DNA of 64,000 bases, from the NCBI RefSeq assembly GCF_021378075.1, contig NZ_JAJUOS010000002.1:356650-420649 (forward strand). The letters run 5' to 3'. The notes under the pieces are model-generated. The model was not told the DNA's origin, searched no databases, and saw only the letters and a list, made by a program, of their open reading frames with translations. Positions 1 to 8,871 of the stretch are shown piece by piece. This DNA comes from Rhodobacter flavimaris. Lineage in GTDB: Bacteria; Pseudomonadota; Alphaproteobacteria; Rhodobacterales; Rhodobacteraceae. A program made the position numbers and the translations under genes. How positions within the stretch are numbered: the stretch's first letter is position 1; the number at the start of each line of letters is the position of its first letter.

Positions 1-17
1 CCAAGCAAGAGGCCGCC

Positions 18-1835
18 ATGACATTTCCCCTGCCCCAACCCGTCTTCGATGCGAACGCCAGCACCGGGGGGTTTGGCGATCTGCCCGACTGGGATCTGAG
101 CGACCTCTACCCCGCCCCGGACGCCCCCGAATTCGCGCGCGACATGGCGCAGCTTGAGAAAGACTGCGCTGCCTTTGCCGCCGATTATGAGGGCAAGCTG
201 GCCACACTCGACGCCGCCGCCATGGCGCAATGCATTGCGCGCTACGAGGTCATCGAAACCACCGCTGGGCGGCTGATGTCCTATGCCGGGCTGCGTTATT
301 ATCAGAACACGACCGATGCCGGGCGGGTCAAACTGATGGCCGACGCGCAGGACAAGATCACCACTTTCACCACGCCGCTGGTGTTCTTCTCGCTGGAATT
401 CAACCGCATCGAGGACGCCCGCTATGAGGAGGTCTTCGCCGATCCGCTGGTCAACCGCTACAAACGCGTCTTCGACCGGATGCGCGCGATGAAGCCGCAC
501 CAGCTTTCGGACGAGATGGAGAAGTTCCTGCACGACCAGTCGGTCGTTGGTGCCGCCGCCTGGAACCGCCTCTTCGATGAAACCACGGCCGCGCTCGAAT
601 TCGAGGTGCTGGGCGAGACGCTGAACCTTGAGGCCACGACGACGCTGCTGTCGGATCATGACCGCGCCAAGCGCGAGGCCGCCGCGCGCGAACTGACCCG
701 CGTATTTGGCGAGAACATCAAGATCTTCGCGCGTGTGCACAACACGCTGGCCAAGGAAAAGGAAATCGAGGACCGCTGGCGCAAGATGCCCACCCCGCAG
801 ACCGGGCGTCACCTGTCGAACGATGTCGAACCCGAGGTGGTCGAGGCGCTGCGCAACGCCGTTGTCGCCGCCTACCCGCGCCTGTCACACCGCTATTACG
901 CCCTGAAGGCGCGCTGGCTTGGCCTCGACAAGCTGCAAGTCTGGGACCGCAACGCGCCCCTGCCGACCGAGGCCCCTCGCAAGATCATGTGGGACGAGGC
1001 GCGCGCGACCGTGCTTGAGGCCTATGCCGCCTTCGCCCCGCAGATGGCCGAGATTGCGCAGCCCTTCTTCGACAAGGGCTGGATTGATGCCGGCGTCAAA
1101 CCGGGCAAGGCGCCGGGCGCCTTCGCGCACCCGACCGTGACCACCGTGCACCCCTATGTGATGCTGAACTACCTGGGCAAGCCGCGCGACGTGATGACCC
1201 TGGCGCATGAGCTTGGCCACGGTGTGCACCAGGTTCTCGCCGCCGGTCAGGGCGAGATGCTGGCCTCCACCCCGCTGACGCTGGCCGAGACCGCCTCGGT
1301 CTTCGGCGAGATGCTGACCTTCCGTAAACTGCTCGACGGCGCCAAGACCAAGGCCGAGCGCAAGACGCTTCTGGCGGGCAAGGTCGAGGACATGATCAAC
1401 ACGGTCGTGCGCCAGATCGCCTTCTACGATTTCGAATGCAAGTTGCACGCCGCCCGCGCGCAGGGCGAGCTGACGCCCGACGACATCAACGCGCTCTGGA
1501 TGTCGGTGCAGGCCGAAAGCCTTGGCCCGGCGTTCGAGTTCATGGAGGGATATGAGACTTTCTGGTCCTATATCCCGCATTTCGTCCATTCGCCCTTCTA
1601 CGTCTACGCCTATGCCTTCGGCGACGGGCTGGTGAACGCGCTTTACGCGGCCTATGCCGACGGGCTACCGGAATTCCAGCAGAAGTATTTCGAGATGCTC
1701 AAGGCGGGCGGCTCGAAGCACCACAAGGAATTGCTGGCGCCCTTCGGGCTCGATGCGTCGGACCCGGCCTTCTGGGACAAGGGCCTGTCGATGATCGCAG
1801 GCTTCATCGACGAGCTGGAAGCGATGGAAGACTGA
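18..1835 (+). CDS. pepF: M3-family oligoendopeptidase F
   Basis: Cytosolic zinc metallopeptidase that cleaves short peptides. The 605-residue length matches the PepF/M3B family. The gluzincin motif HELGH is at residues 397-401 and the third zinc ligand is most likely Glu424 in the AETASVFGE segment, so the catalytic site is complete. The C-terminal third (FEFMEGYETFWSYIPHFVHSPFYVYAYAFG) is the conserved substrate-cleft region of the family. No signal peptide. The start at 18 has GAGG upstream, but the window edge leaves the promoter unseen. It is convergent with the Hint-domain gene and the two share a hairpin terminator. Function from family knowledge; physiological substrate unknown. Confidence 0.93.
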   Translation: MTFPLPQPVFDANASTGGFGDLPDWDLSDLYPAPDAPEFARDMAQLEKDCAAFAADYEGKLATLDAAAMAQCIARYEVIETTAGRLMSYAGLRYYQNTTDAGRVKLMADAQDKITTFTTPLVFFSLEFNRIEDARYEEVFADPLVNRYKRVFDRMRAMKPHQLSDEMEKFLHDQSVVGAAAWNRLFDETTAALEFEVLGETLNLEATTTLLSDHDRAKREAAARELTRVFGENIKIFARVHNTLAKEKEIEDRWRKMPTPQTGRHLSNDVEPEVVEALRNAVVAAYPRLSHRYYALKARWLGLDKLQVWDRNAPLPTEAPRKIMWDEARATVLEAYAAFAPQMAEIAQPFFDKGWIDAGVKPGKAPGAFAHPTVTTVHPYVMLNYLGKPRDVMTLAHELGHGVHQVLAAGQGEMLASTPLTLAETASVFGEMLTFRKLLDGAKTKAERKTLLAGKVEDMINTVVRQIAFYDFECKLHAARAQGELTPDDINALWMSVQAESLGPAFEFMEGYETFWSYIPHFVHSPFYVYAYAFGDGLVNALYAAYADGLPEFQQKYFEMLKAGGSKHHKELLAPFGLDASDPAFWDKGLSMIAGFIDELEAMED

Positions 1836-1840
1836 TAGCG

Positions 1841-1866
1841 AAACGGGGCCGCGAGGCCCCGTTTTC
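1841..1866. terminator. Shared terminator between pepF and the Hint gene
   Basis: Ten-base-pair GC-rich stem (1841-1850 with 1855-1864) closed by a GCGA tetraloop and followed by T's on the plus strand. The other strand ends in a shorter T run, so it probably serves pepF best but can act in both directions. The stop of the minus-strand Hint gene lies inside it. Confidence 0.8.
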
Positions 1867-2674
1867 AATCCCAGAGTGCCGCCATCGCCTTAAGGCCAAG
1901 TCGCGGCAGGGCCAGTTCGCCGAAATCCTCGAGACGGTGCATATTCGGGAAAAGCGCAAGGAACAGTTCAAGCATTCGCGGATCGACCAGTTCGTCAAGG
2001 CCGATCCCAGGATGATAGCTTTCGACATCGACGCCCCCGACCCTGAAGGCCGCGTGGTGGTCGAGCACGATGTGATAGGTGGTGATCGGCGCAACGGGGG
2101 CCACCTCGATGATGCCGATGCCGTCCACCAGCGCGCAAGCCGGCACAAAGGCCGCCTCGGCGCCCGAGATGCGGCGAACCCGCGCGCTGTCCAGGCGGAT
2201 GCGCGCGCCCGGCCCCAACACCAGATCGGCCATCGGGCGCCCCTCGCCCAGAGCCTCGGCGGTCAGGCGGGTCATGCAGGTCCGCCCCTCACCGCAATCG
2301 GCCCCCATCGCAGAAAAATGGGTCATTGAGCCGATCCACCGGACCAGCCGCGCCTCGCCGCCCGCCGTCAGAACTTCGGCACCCGGCATCAGGTCCTCGA
2401 TCGCGCAGGGGCCAGAGGTGGTCTGCACCACAGCACCACGCGCAAGCGCAGAACAGGCGTGCTCGAACAGCGGAATGGCGGGCGCGATACGGCTTGATGT
2501 GTCAATCTCACCCGAAGGTGTGAGCCAGGCGGCCTCGTATCGGCGCGTCAGAGGAATCGCGCGCAGAGGCCGCCGCTCAGTTCCAACGTGCCCGCGCAGA
2601 TGCGCGTGCGATGGGCCAGACCGGTCCCCGCCAGAGATTGCAACACCCATGGCAGGAGGGTGAGGATATGACAT
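1865..2674 (-). CDS. Hint-domain (hedgehog/intein-type) protein
   Basis: A 269-residue protein. The stretch from about residue 75 (CSALARGAVVQTTSGPCAIEDLMPGAEVLT, then VRWIGS) matches the Hint fold that Rhodobacteraceae carry in many copies, often on secreted or calcium-binding proteins. A later TYHIVLDHHAAFRVGGVDVES segment matches the histidine-rich end of the fold. Here the domain has only a short N-terminal stretch and no RTX repeats, and the C-terminus continues with an uncharacterised helical part. No signal peptide. The start at 2674 has AAGGG upstream; an alternative Met nine codons in lacks a ribosome site. Hint domains can self-process, but no partner domain is visible. Biological role unknown. 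Confidence 0.75.
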   Translation of the reverse strand: MSYPHPPAMGVAISGGDRSGPSHAHLRGHVGTERRPLRAIPLTRRYEAAWLTPSGEIDTSSRIAPAIPLFEHACSALARGAVVQTTSGPCAIEDLMPGAEVLTAGGEARLVRWIGSMTHFSAMGADCGEGRTCMTRLTAEALGEGRPMADLVLGPGARIRLDSARVRRISGAEAAFVPACALVDGIGIIEVAPVAPITTYHIVLDHHAAFRVGGVDVESYHPGIGLDELVDPRMLELFLALFPNMHRLEDFGELALPRLGLKAMAALWD

Positions 2675-2891
2675 GCGAACAGCCCTTTCGGTCTGGTCAC
2701 ATCTGCTACGGCCCCCACCGGATGCAGAGAGACAACCCGATTATGGCGGGGCGGCGCATTGGCGTCAAATTTATGAAGCTATTGTGACAGTCCGCGTGGC
2801 CAGTCCGCGCGCCGCATCCCTTACTGTTTCCCCGAACGAGAATTTCGCCGCATTCTCGCCACAGTTCAGGGCCGACAAGCCGAATCGCGGA

Positions 2892-3653
2892 TCACAGCCG
2901 GATGGTCGAGATCAGGCGGCCGTAATCAGCCTCTCCCGTATGGGTTGTGCGGCGATAGGAATAGAACCGCTCGCTGTCCGAATAGGTGCAGTGGCGCGTC
3001 CATTCGGCCTCGCCCACGCCCGCCTCGCGCAAGCGATGCAGCCCGAAGGCAGGCAGATCGAACATAGGCTTGCCCGCAGGTCCGCCGGAGAAGAAGCGAC
3101 CATAATCGGGGTCTTCGGTCAGGAAGTTCTCCATGAAGTCGTGGCCGACCTCATAGGCGCGCTGCGAGATGCAGGGACCGATGACCGCCGTGATATTCGC
3201 GCGATCCGCCCCGAGGGCCTCCATCGCTTCGACGGTCGCCTCAAGCACGCCCTCAAGTGCGCCACGCCAGCCCGCATGGGCCGCACCCACGACCCCGGCC
3301 TGACGGTCGGCAAACAGCACCGGCTGGCAATCGGCGGTCAGGACAGTCAGCAGCACGCCCGGGGTCGCCGTCACCAGCGCATCGGCCTGCACCGCCGCGT
3401 CAAGCGGGCCTGTCACGCTTAGCACATCGGCGGAATGGACCTGGTGCACACCCACCATCGCCTCGGGCGTCACGCCCATGGCCGCAGCTACGCGATCGCG
3501 GTTGACGTTGACAGCGTCCGTCAGATCGCTGGACCCATGGCCGCAATTCAGCCCCTGGAACACGCCGGACGAGGCGCCCCCTTTGCGGGTGAAAAAGCCA
3601 TGCGAAACACCGTTCAGAGCAGGCGAAGTCAGGATTTCAAGAGTGGTCGGCAT
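2892..3653 (-). CDS. pgeF: Peptidoglycan editing factor / polyphenol oxidase-fold protein (YfiH family)
   Basis: Member of the YfiH/DUF152 (laccase-domain) family. PgeF is known to remove wrongly incorporated amino acids from muropeptide precursors; relatives act as multicopper-like or purine nucleoside enzymes. Conserved metal-site motifs are present: VGVHQVHSADV, HAGWRGALEG and GPCISQRAYEVG, giving the His/Cys/His set. Length 253 residues is typical. It is the last gene of the lgt-methyltransferase-pgeF operon and starts 2 bases after the methyltransferase stop, so translational coupling is likely. A 217-base gap to the next minus-strand gene follows. Confidence 0.88.
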   Translation of the reverse strand: MPTTLEILTSPALNGVSHGFFTRKGGASSGVFQGLNCGHGSSDLTDAVNVNRDRVAAAMGVTPEAMVGVHQVHSADVLSVTGPLDAAVQADALVTATPGVLLTVLTADCQPVLFADRQAGVVGAAHAGWRGALEGVLEATVEAMEALGADRANITAVIGPCISQRAYEVGHDFMENFLTEDPDYGRFFSGGPAGKPMFDLPAFGLHRLREAGVGEAEWTRHCTYSDSERFYSYRRTTHTGEADYGRLISTIRL

Positions 3654-3655
3654 GA

Positions 3656-4738
3656 TCAGTCACGGGCCCTATCGAACCCCGGCGGCAGCGGGGCGTTGGC
3701 GGGATAAATGGCAAGGGTCTGGAACAGGTGACCCATTTCCTCGGGGTGGGTCAAGCGGCGATGCGCGGCGATATGGCTTTCGAGCGCCGTGCCGCTCAGC
3801 TTACGGGCAAGGCCCTGCGCGCGGGCGGTGATCCCCAGACGTTCCAGCAGCACACCCTGCGGGGTCATCGCGCTGACGGCGGCGCCCGCGTCGCGCGCCG
3901 CTTGGGCAAGCGGCTCGAACGCGACATGGGCCGTCAGGTCGGCCTCGCCGGGGTTGGCGAAGGGGCTTTCGGGTTGGTGCGCGCGCAGGGCCTGGAAGGT
4001 ATCGCCCAAGCTGCGCCAGTTGCCGTAGTCGATGAAGATCGCAACCCCGCCCTGCGCCGCGATGCGCCCCGCGACAGCCGAGGCGACAGACGGGCCACCG
4101 GGGCAGACCTCGACGACATCGCCCTCGGCCGTATCGGCCATGCGATCGCGCAGCAAAGCCAGCGGCAGCGGCGCGGTGAGGCCGGGCACCAGCGCGCCAT
4201 CGGGGCCAAGGCCCACCTGACGCTCGGCCCAGGCATTGCCGTGACGCTCAAACTGGCGGATCGGAAGGGCGTCGATGAACTCGTTGGCGACCAGATAAAG
4301 CGGGCCTTCGGGCAGCGCCTCGACGCTTTCGTGCCAGGTCACGTTCAGCCCCGCCAGCCGGTCGCGCTGAATGCCGCGCAGGGTGGCCGAAGCCTCTATC
4401 AGATGGATCTCGGCAGCATCGATCATGCCGGGCACGGCGCGCATCGCGCGGGTCATATCGGCCATCAGGGTGCCGCGCCCCGGCCCCGGCTCCGCCAGGA
4501 TGAAGCGCGCAGGCCGGCCCTGATCGACCCAGACCTGCGCGAGGCACAGGCCCAGCATCTCGCCAAACATCTGCGAGATTTCGGGCGCGGTGATGAAATC
4601 CCCGCCAGCCCCGAAGGGATCGCGCGTCGCGTAATAGCCGTGTTCGGGGTGTAGCAGGCATTCGGCCATGTAGTGATCGAGCCGCATCGGCCCCTCGGTC
4701 GCGATCTTGCGGGCGAGGATCGCGGCGAGCGGGGTCAT
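3656..4738 (-). CDS. MidA/NDUFAF7-family class I SAM-dependent methyltransferase
   Basis: A 360-residue protein of the MidA family (DUF185). The mitochondrial homologue NDUFAF7 methylates an arginine in complex I; the bacterial target is not established. Visible motifs are [16 protein letters not shown] near the N-terminus, [18 protein letters not shown], the SAM-binding [15 protein letters not shown], and NEFIDALP. I chose the ATG at 4738, not an upstream in-frame start, because residues before it resemble no family member and the ATG overlaps the lgt stop as ATGA. The middle position between lgt and pgeF is common in alphaproteobacteria. Confidence 0.87.
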   Translation of the reverse strand: MTPLAAILARKIATEGPMRLDHYMAECLLHPEHGYYATRDPFGAGGDFITAPEISQMFGEMLGLCLAQVWVDQGRPARFILAEPGPGRGTLMADMTRAMRAVPGMIDAAEIHLIEASATLRGIQRDRLAGLNVTWHESVEALPEGPLYLVANEFIDALPIRQFERHGNAWAERQVGLGPDGALVPGLTAPLPLALLRDRMADTAEGDVVEVCPGGPSVASAVAGRIAAQGGVAIFIDYGNWRSLGDTFQALRAHQPESPFANPGEADLTAHVAFEPLAQAARDAGAAVSAMTPQGVLLERLGITARAQGLARKLSGTALESHIAAHRRLTHPEEMGHLFQTLAIYPANAPLPPGFDRARD

Positions 4739-5613
4739 GCCGCGCTCCGCGCGCGCCAGATCAGCCACAGACCCACGACGATCATCGGCAGCGACAGGAT
4801 TTGACCCATCGTCAACCCACCGCCCGCGAATTGCAGCGCATAGCCCAAGGGGTTGTCCACGCTGGCAAATTGCGCGTCGGGCTGGCGGAACAGCTCGACA
4901 AAGGCGCGGGCCGCGCCGTAGCCGATCAGGAACACACCAAAGAGCGTGCCGGGGCGGCGCAGTGCGCCCGCCTGCAACATCACCCACAGGATGACGCCGA
5001 GCAAAAGCCCCTCAAGCCCCGCCTCGTAAAGCTGCGAGGGATGGCGCGCGCAGAGGCCATCGACCTGCCCGGCCCAGCCGTAACAGGCCTGCGCCTCGGG
5101 CACCGGGAAGATCACGCCCCAGGGCATGTCGGTCGGGCGGCCCCAAAGCTCGGGCTTGATGAAATTCGCGATGCGGCCAAGGAACAGCCCGATCGGCGCC
5201 ACCAGCGCGGCGGCATCCGCGATGTTCAAAACCGGCAGCATGTTGCGGCGGCAGAACCACCAGATCGCCACGACAACGCCCAGAAACCCGCCGTGGAAGG
5301 ACATGCCACCCTGCCAGACCTTCAGGATTTCAAGCGGATGGGAAAGGTAATAACCCGGCTGGTAGAACAGCACGAAGCCAAGCCGCCCGCCCAGAATGAC
5401 GCCGACGATGACGGCGGTCAGCAGATCCTCGACCCGCTCGGGTAGCATCGGCGCCTGCCCGCCCCACAGCTTGGGGCGCCGCATCAGTCCGACGACCATG
5501 CGCCAGCCCAGCACCAGCCCCGCGATATAGGCGAGCGCATACCAGCGGATCGGCAGATCCACGCCCGGAATGACAAAGGCGTTCGGGTCGATATCGGGGA
5601 AGGGAATGGCCAT
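4735..5613 (-). CDS. lgt: Prolipoprotein diacylglyceryl transferase
   Basis: Inner-membrane enzyme that moves diacylglycerol from phosphatidylglycerol to the lipobox cysteine of prolipoproteins. The 292-residue polytopic protein carries the family hallmarks: R-Y-A near the N-terminus ([10 protein letters not shown]), the GGMSFHGG active-site loop, [17 protein letters not shown] (Lgt signature) and the HPSQLYEA motif. The start at 5613 is chosen for its GAGGAG ribosome site; the upstream extension is rejected. First gene of a three-gene operon with ATGA coupling to the methyltransferase. Small lipoproteins elsewhere in the window would be among its substrates. Confidence 0.96.
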   Translation of the reverse strand: MAIPFPDIDPNAFVIPGVDLPIRWYALAYIAGLVLGWRMVVGLMRRPKLWGGQAPMLPERVEDLLTAVIVGVILGGRLGFVLFYQPGYYLSHPLEILKVWQGGMSFHGGFLGVVVAIWWFCRRNMLPVLNIADAAALVAPIGLFLGRIANFIKPELWGRPTDMPWGVIFPVPEAQACYGWAGQVDGLCARHPSQLYEAGLEGLLLGVILWVMLQAGALRRPGTLFGVFLIGYGAARAFVELFRQPDAQFASVDNPLGYALQFAGGGLTMGQILSLPMIVVGLWLIWRARSAA

Positions 5614-5729
5614 GGCGCTCCTCGTGTCGGGGCGCACAACACCCCGGCCCCGCGTCGAAGTCAACCTTGTCTCTGGGCGCGCGCAGGCTCATATAGGGCA
5701 AAACCCCGTGACACGACCGGAGAGACCCG

Positions 5730-5975
5730 ATGGAAGCGCCGAACAAGTTCTTTGATGAAATGTCCAAGCTGATGACCAACGCCATGGGCGTGGCGCAGGG
5801 CGCCAAGACCGAGGCCGAGACCGCGATGAAAAGCTGGATGGACCGCTGGCTGGCCGACCGCGATTTCGTCACCCGCGAGGAATTCGACGCGGTGAAAGCC
5901 ATGGCCCAAAAGGCCCGCGAGGAGAACGAGGCCCTCAAGGCCCGCATCGCCAAGCTCGAGAACGCCGAGAAATAA
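5730..5975 (+). CDS. ubiK: UbiK-family accessory factor (BMFP domain)
   Basis: Short 81-residue protein of the UbiK/YqiC (BMFP) family, a coiled-coil membrane-associated accessory factor for aerobic ubiquinone biosynthesis. An N-terminal amphipathic segment (FFDEMSKLMTNAMGVAQGAK) is followed by TREEFDAVKAMAQKAREENEALKARIAKLE, a clear C-terminal coiled coil. It is divergent from lgt, and its TAA stop abuts the TAA of the convergent Nudix gene. Good family match by pattern; the function comes from enterobacterial work. Confidence 0.85.
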   Translation: MEAPNKFFDEMSKLMTNAMGVAQGAKTEAETAMKSWMDRWLADRDFVTREEFDAVKAMAQKAREENEALKARIAKLENAEK

Positions 5976-6395
5976 TTACCCGCGCCCGAGCGCGCGACGC
6001 AGAACCTCATCGACGCGGCGGCTCATCGGGAGTTGCCGCGCGAGCACCTGCCCTACCTCGACCCATGCCGCCTCAAGCGCGTCATCGGCGGCAAGAGGCT
6101 CCCCCGCCCGGTAGCGGCATTGCACCGCGACGAGGTGATAGTGGAAGGCCACGGCACCGCTGTCATCGTGCGAGATCGCATCGGCGCTGGCGATGATTTG
6201 CCCCTGATCGGCGCTGACGCCGGTTTCCTCGGCCAGTTCGCGCAGGGCCGCGGCCTCGACCGTCTCGCCCCAATCGACCTTGCCACCCGGAAAGCCCCAA
6301 AGCCCCACATCGGGCGGATTGGCGCGGCGCACCAGCAGGACCGAGTCGCCCCTTAGCACCACGGCCAGAACGCCAAGGCGCGGGATCCCGCTCAT
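5976..6395 (-). CDS. Nudix hydrolase
   Basis: A 139-residue Nudix-fold pyrophosphohydrolase. The Nudix box is intact from the GGKVDWGE segment to the RELAEETGV segment and fits G-x5-E-x7-RE-U-x-EE-x-G-U. The N-terminus, [32 protein letters not shown], suggests an ADP-ribose- or MutT-like substrate, but specificity cannot be read from sequence. It overlaps the upstream DUF6476-like gene by ATGA, indicating a two-gene operon. It is convergent with ubiK with no spacer. Confidence 0.87.
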   Translation of the reverse strand: MSGIPRLGVLAVVLRGDSVLLVRRANPPDVGLWGFPGGKVDWGETVEAAALRELAEETGVSADQGQIIASADAISHDDSGAVAFHYHLVAVQCRYRAGEPLAADDALEAAWVEVGQVLARQLPMSRRVDEVLRRALGRG

Positions 6396-6694
6396 TGCCC
6401 GCCAGACAGAACGGTTTGGCCGATCAGCCGCCCGTCGGTGCCATAGACCAGCACGCGGTCATCGGCGCTTAGCACCACGATGCGCTCACCGGCAAAGGTG
6501 ATGGCGGCGGGAGAAACCCCCTCGGGCAGCGTGATCGTCTCGGGCAGGACGGGCATCACCGCCTTGTCGGGCATGCGGATGACAATCAGCGCGACGATGA
6601 TTATAAGCCCCAGGATCATCGTGGCCGTCAGCGCCGTCACCAGAACTTTGAGAAAGCGGACCTCGGGCAGCGGGGTCTGATCGGAAGGCATCAT
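6392..6694 (-). CDS. Small single-pass membrane protein (DUF6476-like)
   Basis: A 100-residue protein. Residues 13-40 form one strong transmembrane segment ([20 protein letters not shown] and on), followed by a short predicted periplasmic part ending in a beta-rich repeat-like tail ([20 protein letters not shown]). It resembles the DUF6476 family of Rhodobacterales, whose function is unknown. It starts with tandem ATGs at 6694 and 6691, without an obvious Shine-Dalgarno, and the first ATG overlaps the divergent rluD-type start. Coupled to the Nudix gene downstream. Confidence 0.7.
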   Translation of the reverse strand: MMPSDQTPLPEVRFLKVLVTALTATMILGLIIIVALIVIRMPDKAVMPVLPETITLPEGVSPAAITFAGERIVVLSADDRVLVYGTDGRLIGQTVLSGGQ

Positions 6695-7751
6695 GTCGGA
6701 CATGGAAGAACGTATCCTGAAGCTGGTGATCGAAGCCGGAGAAGACGGCAATCCCCCCGCTGACCGCCTTGATAAGGCGCTTGCCGCCATTGTGCCAGAG
6801 GAAGCGGCTCTGTCGCGCTCGCGTCTGGCGAAGATGATCGCCGAGGGCGCGGTGTTGCGCAACGGCGCGCCGATTACCGACCAGAAGGCCAAGGTGGCCG
6901 TGGGCGATATCTTCGAGATCACCTTGGCCCCCCCCAAGCCTGTTGAAACCGTCGCGCAGGAAATCCCGCTTGTGGTGCTGTGGGAGGATGACGACCTGAT
7001 CGTCATCGACAAGCCCGCGGGCATGGTCGTCCACCCTGCACCGGGGTCCGAGGACGGCACGCTGGTGAACGCGCTCTTGCATCATTTCGGCGGCAACCTG
7101 TCGGGCATCGGCGGCGAGGCACGGCCCGGCATCGTTCACCGTATCGACAAGGACACCTCGGGGCTGCTGGTCGTGGCGAAGTCCGACCGCGCGCATCACG
7201 GCCTTGCCGCGCAGTTCGAGAAGCACTCGGTCCACCGTCATTACCTGGCCGTAGTGCATGGTGTGCCCGACGCCGCCGACCCGCGCCTGCGCGGCACCCG
7301 CGGGGTCAGCTTCGAGGCGGGGAATATCCTGAAAATCACCTCACAGCTTGCGCGCCACAAGACCGACCGACAGCGTCAGGCCGTGCTGTTCGACGGCGGC
7401 CGCCATGCCGTCACCCGCGCCCGCGTGGTCGAGGATTTCGCGGGCACCGCAGCACTTGTGGATTGCTGGCTCGAGACCGGGCGCACGCACCAGATCCGCG
7501 TGCACATGGCCCATGCGGGTCACGGGCTGATCGGCGATCCGGTCTATGGCGGCAAGCGCAAGCTGCCCGCCAAGGTGATCGGCGAGGCCGCCGCCCAGGC
7601 TGCCGCCAGCTTCCCCCGGCAGGCGCTGCACGCGGCCACGCTTGGCTTCATCCACCCCGTCACGCGCGAGGAACTAAGCTTCTCCTCCCCCCTGCCCGCC
7701 GACATGGAGGCGCTGCTGGAAAGCTTGCGCAACGGCGCGCAGAAGGCCTGA
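6693..7751 (+). CDS. rluD: RluA/RluD-family pseudouridine synthase
   Basis: Makes pseudouridine in structured RNA; the RluD branch acts on helix 69 of 23S rRNA. The 352-residue protein has an S4-like RNA-binding domain at the N-terminus (RLDKALAAIVPEEAALSRSRLAKMIAEGAVLRNG), then the catalytic domain with the family motif HRIDKDTSGLLVVAK carrying the catalytic Asp. The RTHQIRVHMAHAGHGLIGDPVYGG signature follows. The start at 6693 has GGAAGG seven bases upstream; a second in-frame ATG lies at 6702. RluD rather than RluA/C is inferred from the S4 domain and length. Confidence 0.9.
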   Translation: MSDMEERILKLVIEAGEDGNPPADRLDKALAAIVPEEAALSRSRLAKMIAEGAVLRNGAPITDQKAKVAVGDIFEITLAPPKPVETVAQEIPLVVLWEDDDLIVIDKPAGMVVHPAPGSEDGTLVNALLHHFGGNLSGIGGEARPGIVHRIDKDTSGLLVVAKSDRAHHGLAAQFEKHSVHRHYLAVVHGVPDAADPRLRGTRGVSFEAGNILKITSQLARHKTDRQRQAVLFDGGRHAVTRARVVEDFAGTAALVDCWLETGRTHQIRVHMAHAGHGLIGDPVYGGKRKLPAKVIGEAAAQAAASFPRQALHAATLGFIHPVTREELSFSSPLPADMEALLESLRNGAQKA

Positions 7752-7846
7752 GCTGTTAGCGTTCACGAAAGCGTCAGCAAGTGTTGCGATGCGACGGAAA
7801 GCGCACCATTCTGCGTTCAGAACTCTGAGAAATCGGCCGGACAGCA

Positions 7847-7875
7847 CTTGAACGGCGCGTCAGCGCTCCCACTTC
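7847..7875 (+). promoter_or_regulatory. Possible heat-shock-type promoter of rpoH
   Basis: CTTGAA at 7847-7852 matches a sigma-32 -35 element. Seventeen bases on, CACTTC is only a weak -10. Heat-shock autoregulation of rpoH is known in several alphaproteobacteria, which is why it is listed, but the -10 match is poor. Confidence 0.25.
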
Positions 7876-7902
7876 TGGGGGTCGATAAGGGAGAAGGTCT
7901 GA

Positions 7903-8802
7903 ATGACAACTTATGCCAACCTGCCTGCACCCAGCCCCGAACAGGGCCTGAACCGCTATTTGCAGGAAATCCGCAAGTTTCCGCTCCTCGAACCCGAGGA
8001 AGAATACATGCTGGCCAAGGCTTGGGTCGATCATCAGGATTCGGAATCTGCGCACCGGCTGGTGACCTCGCACCTACGTCTCGCCGCCAAGATCGCCATG
8101 GGCTATCGCGGCTATGGCCTGCCGCAGGCCGAGGTGATCTCGGAGGCGAACGTGGGCCTGATGCAGGCGGTGAAGCGTTTCGACCCGGAAAAGGGCTTTC
8201 GTCTGGCGACCTATGCGATGTGGTGGATCCGTGCCGCGATCCAGGAATACATCCTGCGCTCGTGGTCGCTGGTGAAGCTTGGAACGACCTCGGCGCAGAA
8301 GAAGCTGTTTTTCAACCTGCGCAAGGCCAAGTCGAAGATCGGCGCCTATGAAGACGGCGACCTGCGCCCCGAGAACGTGGCCCAGATCGCGCGCGATCTG
8401 AACGTGACCGAGGACGAGGTCATCTCGATGAACCGCCGCCTGTCGGGCTCGGACGCCTCGCTGAACGCGCAGGTGGGCGCGACCGATGGCGACAGCGGCT
8501 CGCAGTGGCAGGACTGGCTTGAGGACGAGGATGCCGACCAGGCCGAGGCGTATGCCGAGGCCGACGAGCTGGAGGCCCGCCGTGCCATGCTGATCGCCGC
8601 GATGGACGTTCTGAACGAGCGCGAGCGCGATATCCTGATGCAGCGCCGCCTGCGCGACGAGCCCGTCACGCTGGAAGAACTCTCGAGCCAGTATGACGTC
8701 TCGCGTGAGCGGATTCGGCAAATCGAGGTGCGCGCCTTCGAGAAGCTGCAAGACCGGATGCGGACCCTTGCCCGCGAAAAGGGCATGGCAATACCCGCTT
8801 AA
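7903..8802 (+). CDS. rpoH: RNA polymerase heat-shock sigma factor (sigma-32)
   Basis: A 299-residue sigma-70-family factor directing RNA polymerase to heat-shock promoters. The RpoH box QKKLFFNLRK begins at residue 132, separating it from RpoD. Region 2 (LRLAAKIAMGYRGYGLP to LATYAMWWIRAAIQEYILRSWSLVK) and the C-terminal region 4.2 helix-turn-helix ([29 protein letters not shown]) are complete. The ribosome site GGGAGAAGG lies just before the ATG. A rho-independent terminator follows directly, so it is monocistronic. Alphaproteobacteria often have a second RpoH; none is in this window. Confidence 0.96.
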   Translation: MTTYANLPAPSPEQGLNRYLQEIRKFPLLEPEEEYMLAKAWVDHQDSESAHRLVTSHLRLAAKIAMGYRGYGLPQAEVISEANVGLMQAVKRFDPEKGFRLATYAMWWIRAAIQEYILRSWSLVKLGTTSAQKKLFFNLRKAKSKIGAYEDGDLRPENVAQIARDLNVTEDEVISMNRRLSGSDASLNAQVGATDGDSGSQWQDWLEDEDADQAEAYAEADELEARRAMLIAAMDVLNERERDILMQRRLRDEPVTLEELSSQYDVSRERIRQIEVRAFEKLQDRMRTLAREKGMAIPA

Positions 8803-8833
8803 GGCCGCATTCGCGCCATGAAACTCTGCAAGA

Positions 8834-8856
8834 ACGGGCCATCACGGCCCGTTTTT
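8834..8856 (+). terminator. rpoH terminator
   Basis: Seven-base-pair stem (8834-8840 with 8846-8852) and a T run. It lies upstream of the ankyrin gene's start at 8872 and inside a longer open frame that begins at 8818, which argues for the later start of that gene. Confidence 0.85.
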
Positions 8857-8871
8857 CTTGCCGAGGATTTC

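Noticed and set aside
8818..8871. N-terminal extension of the ankyrin protein
   Set aside because: It would run through the rpoH terminator; the ATG at 8872 has its own ribosome site.
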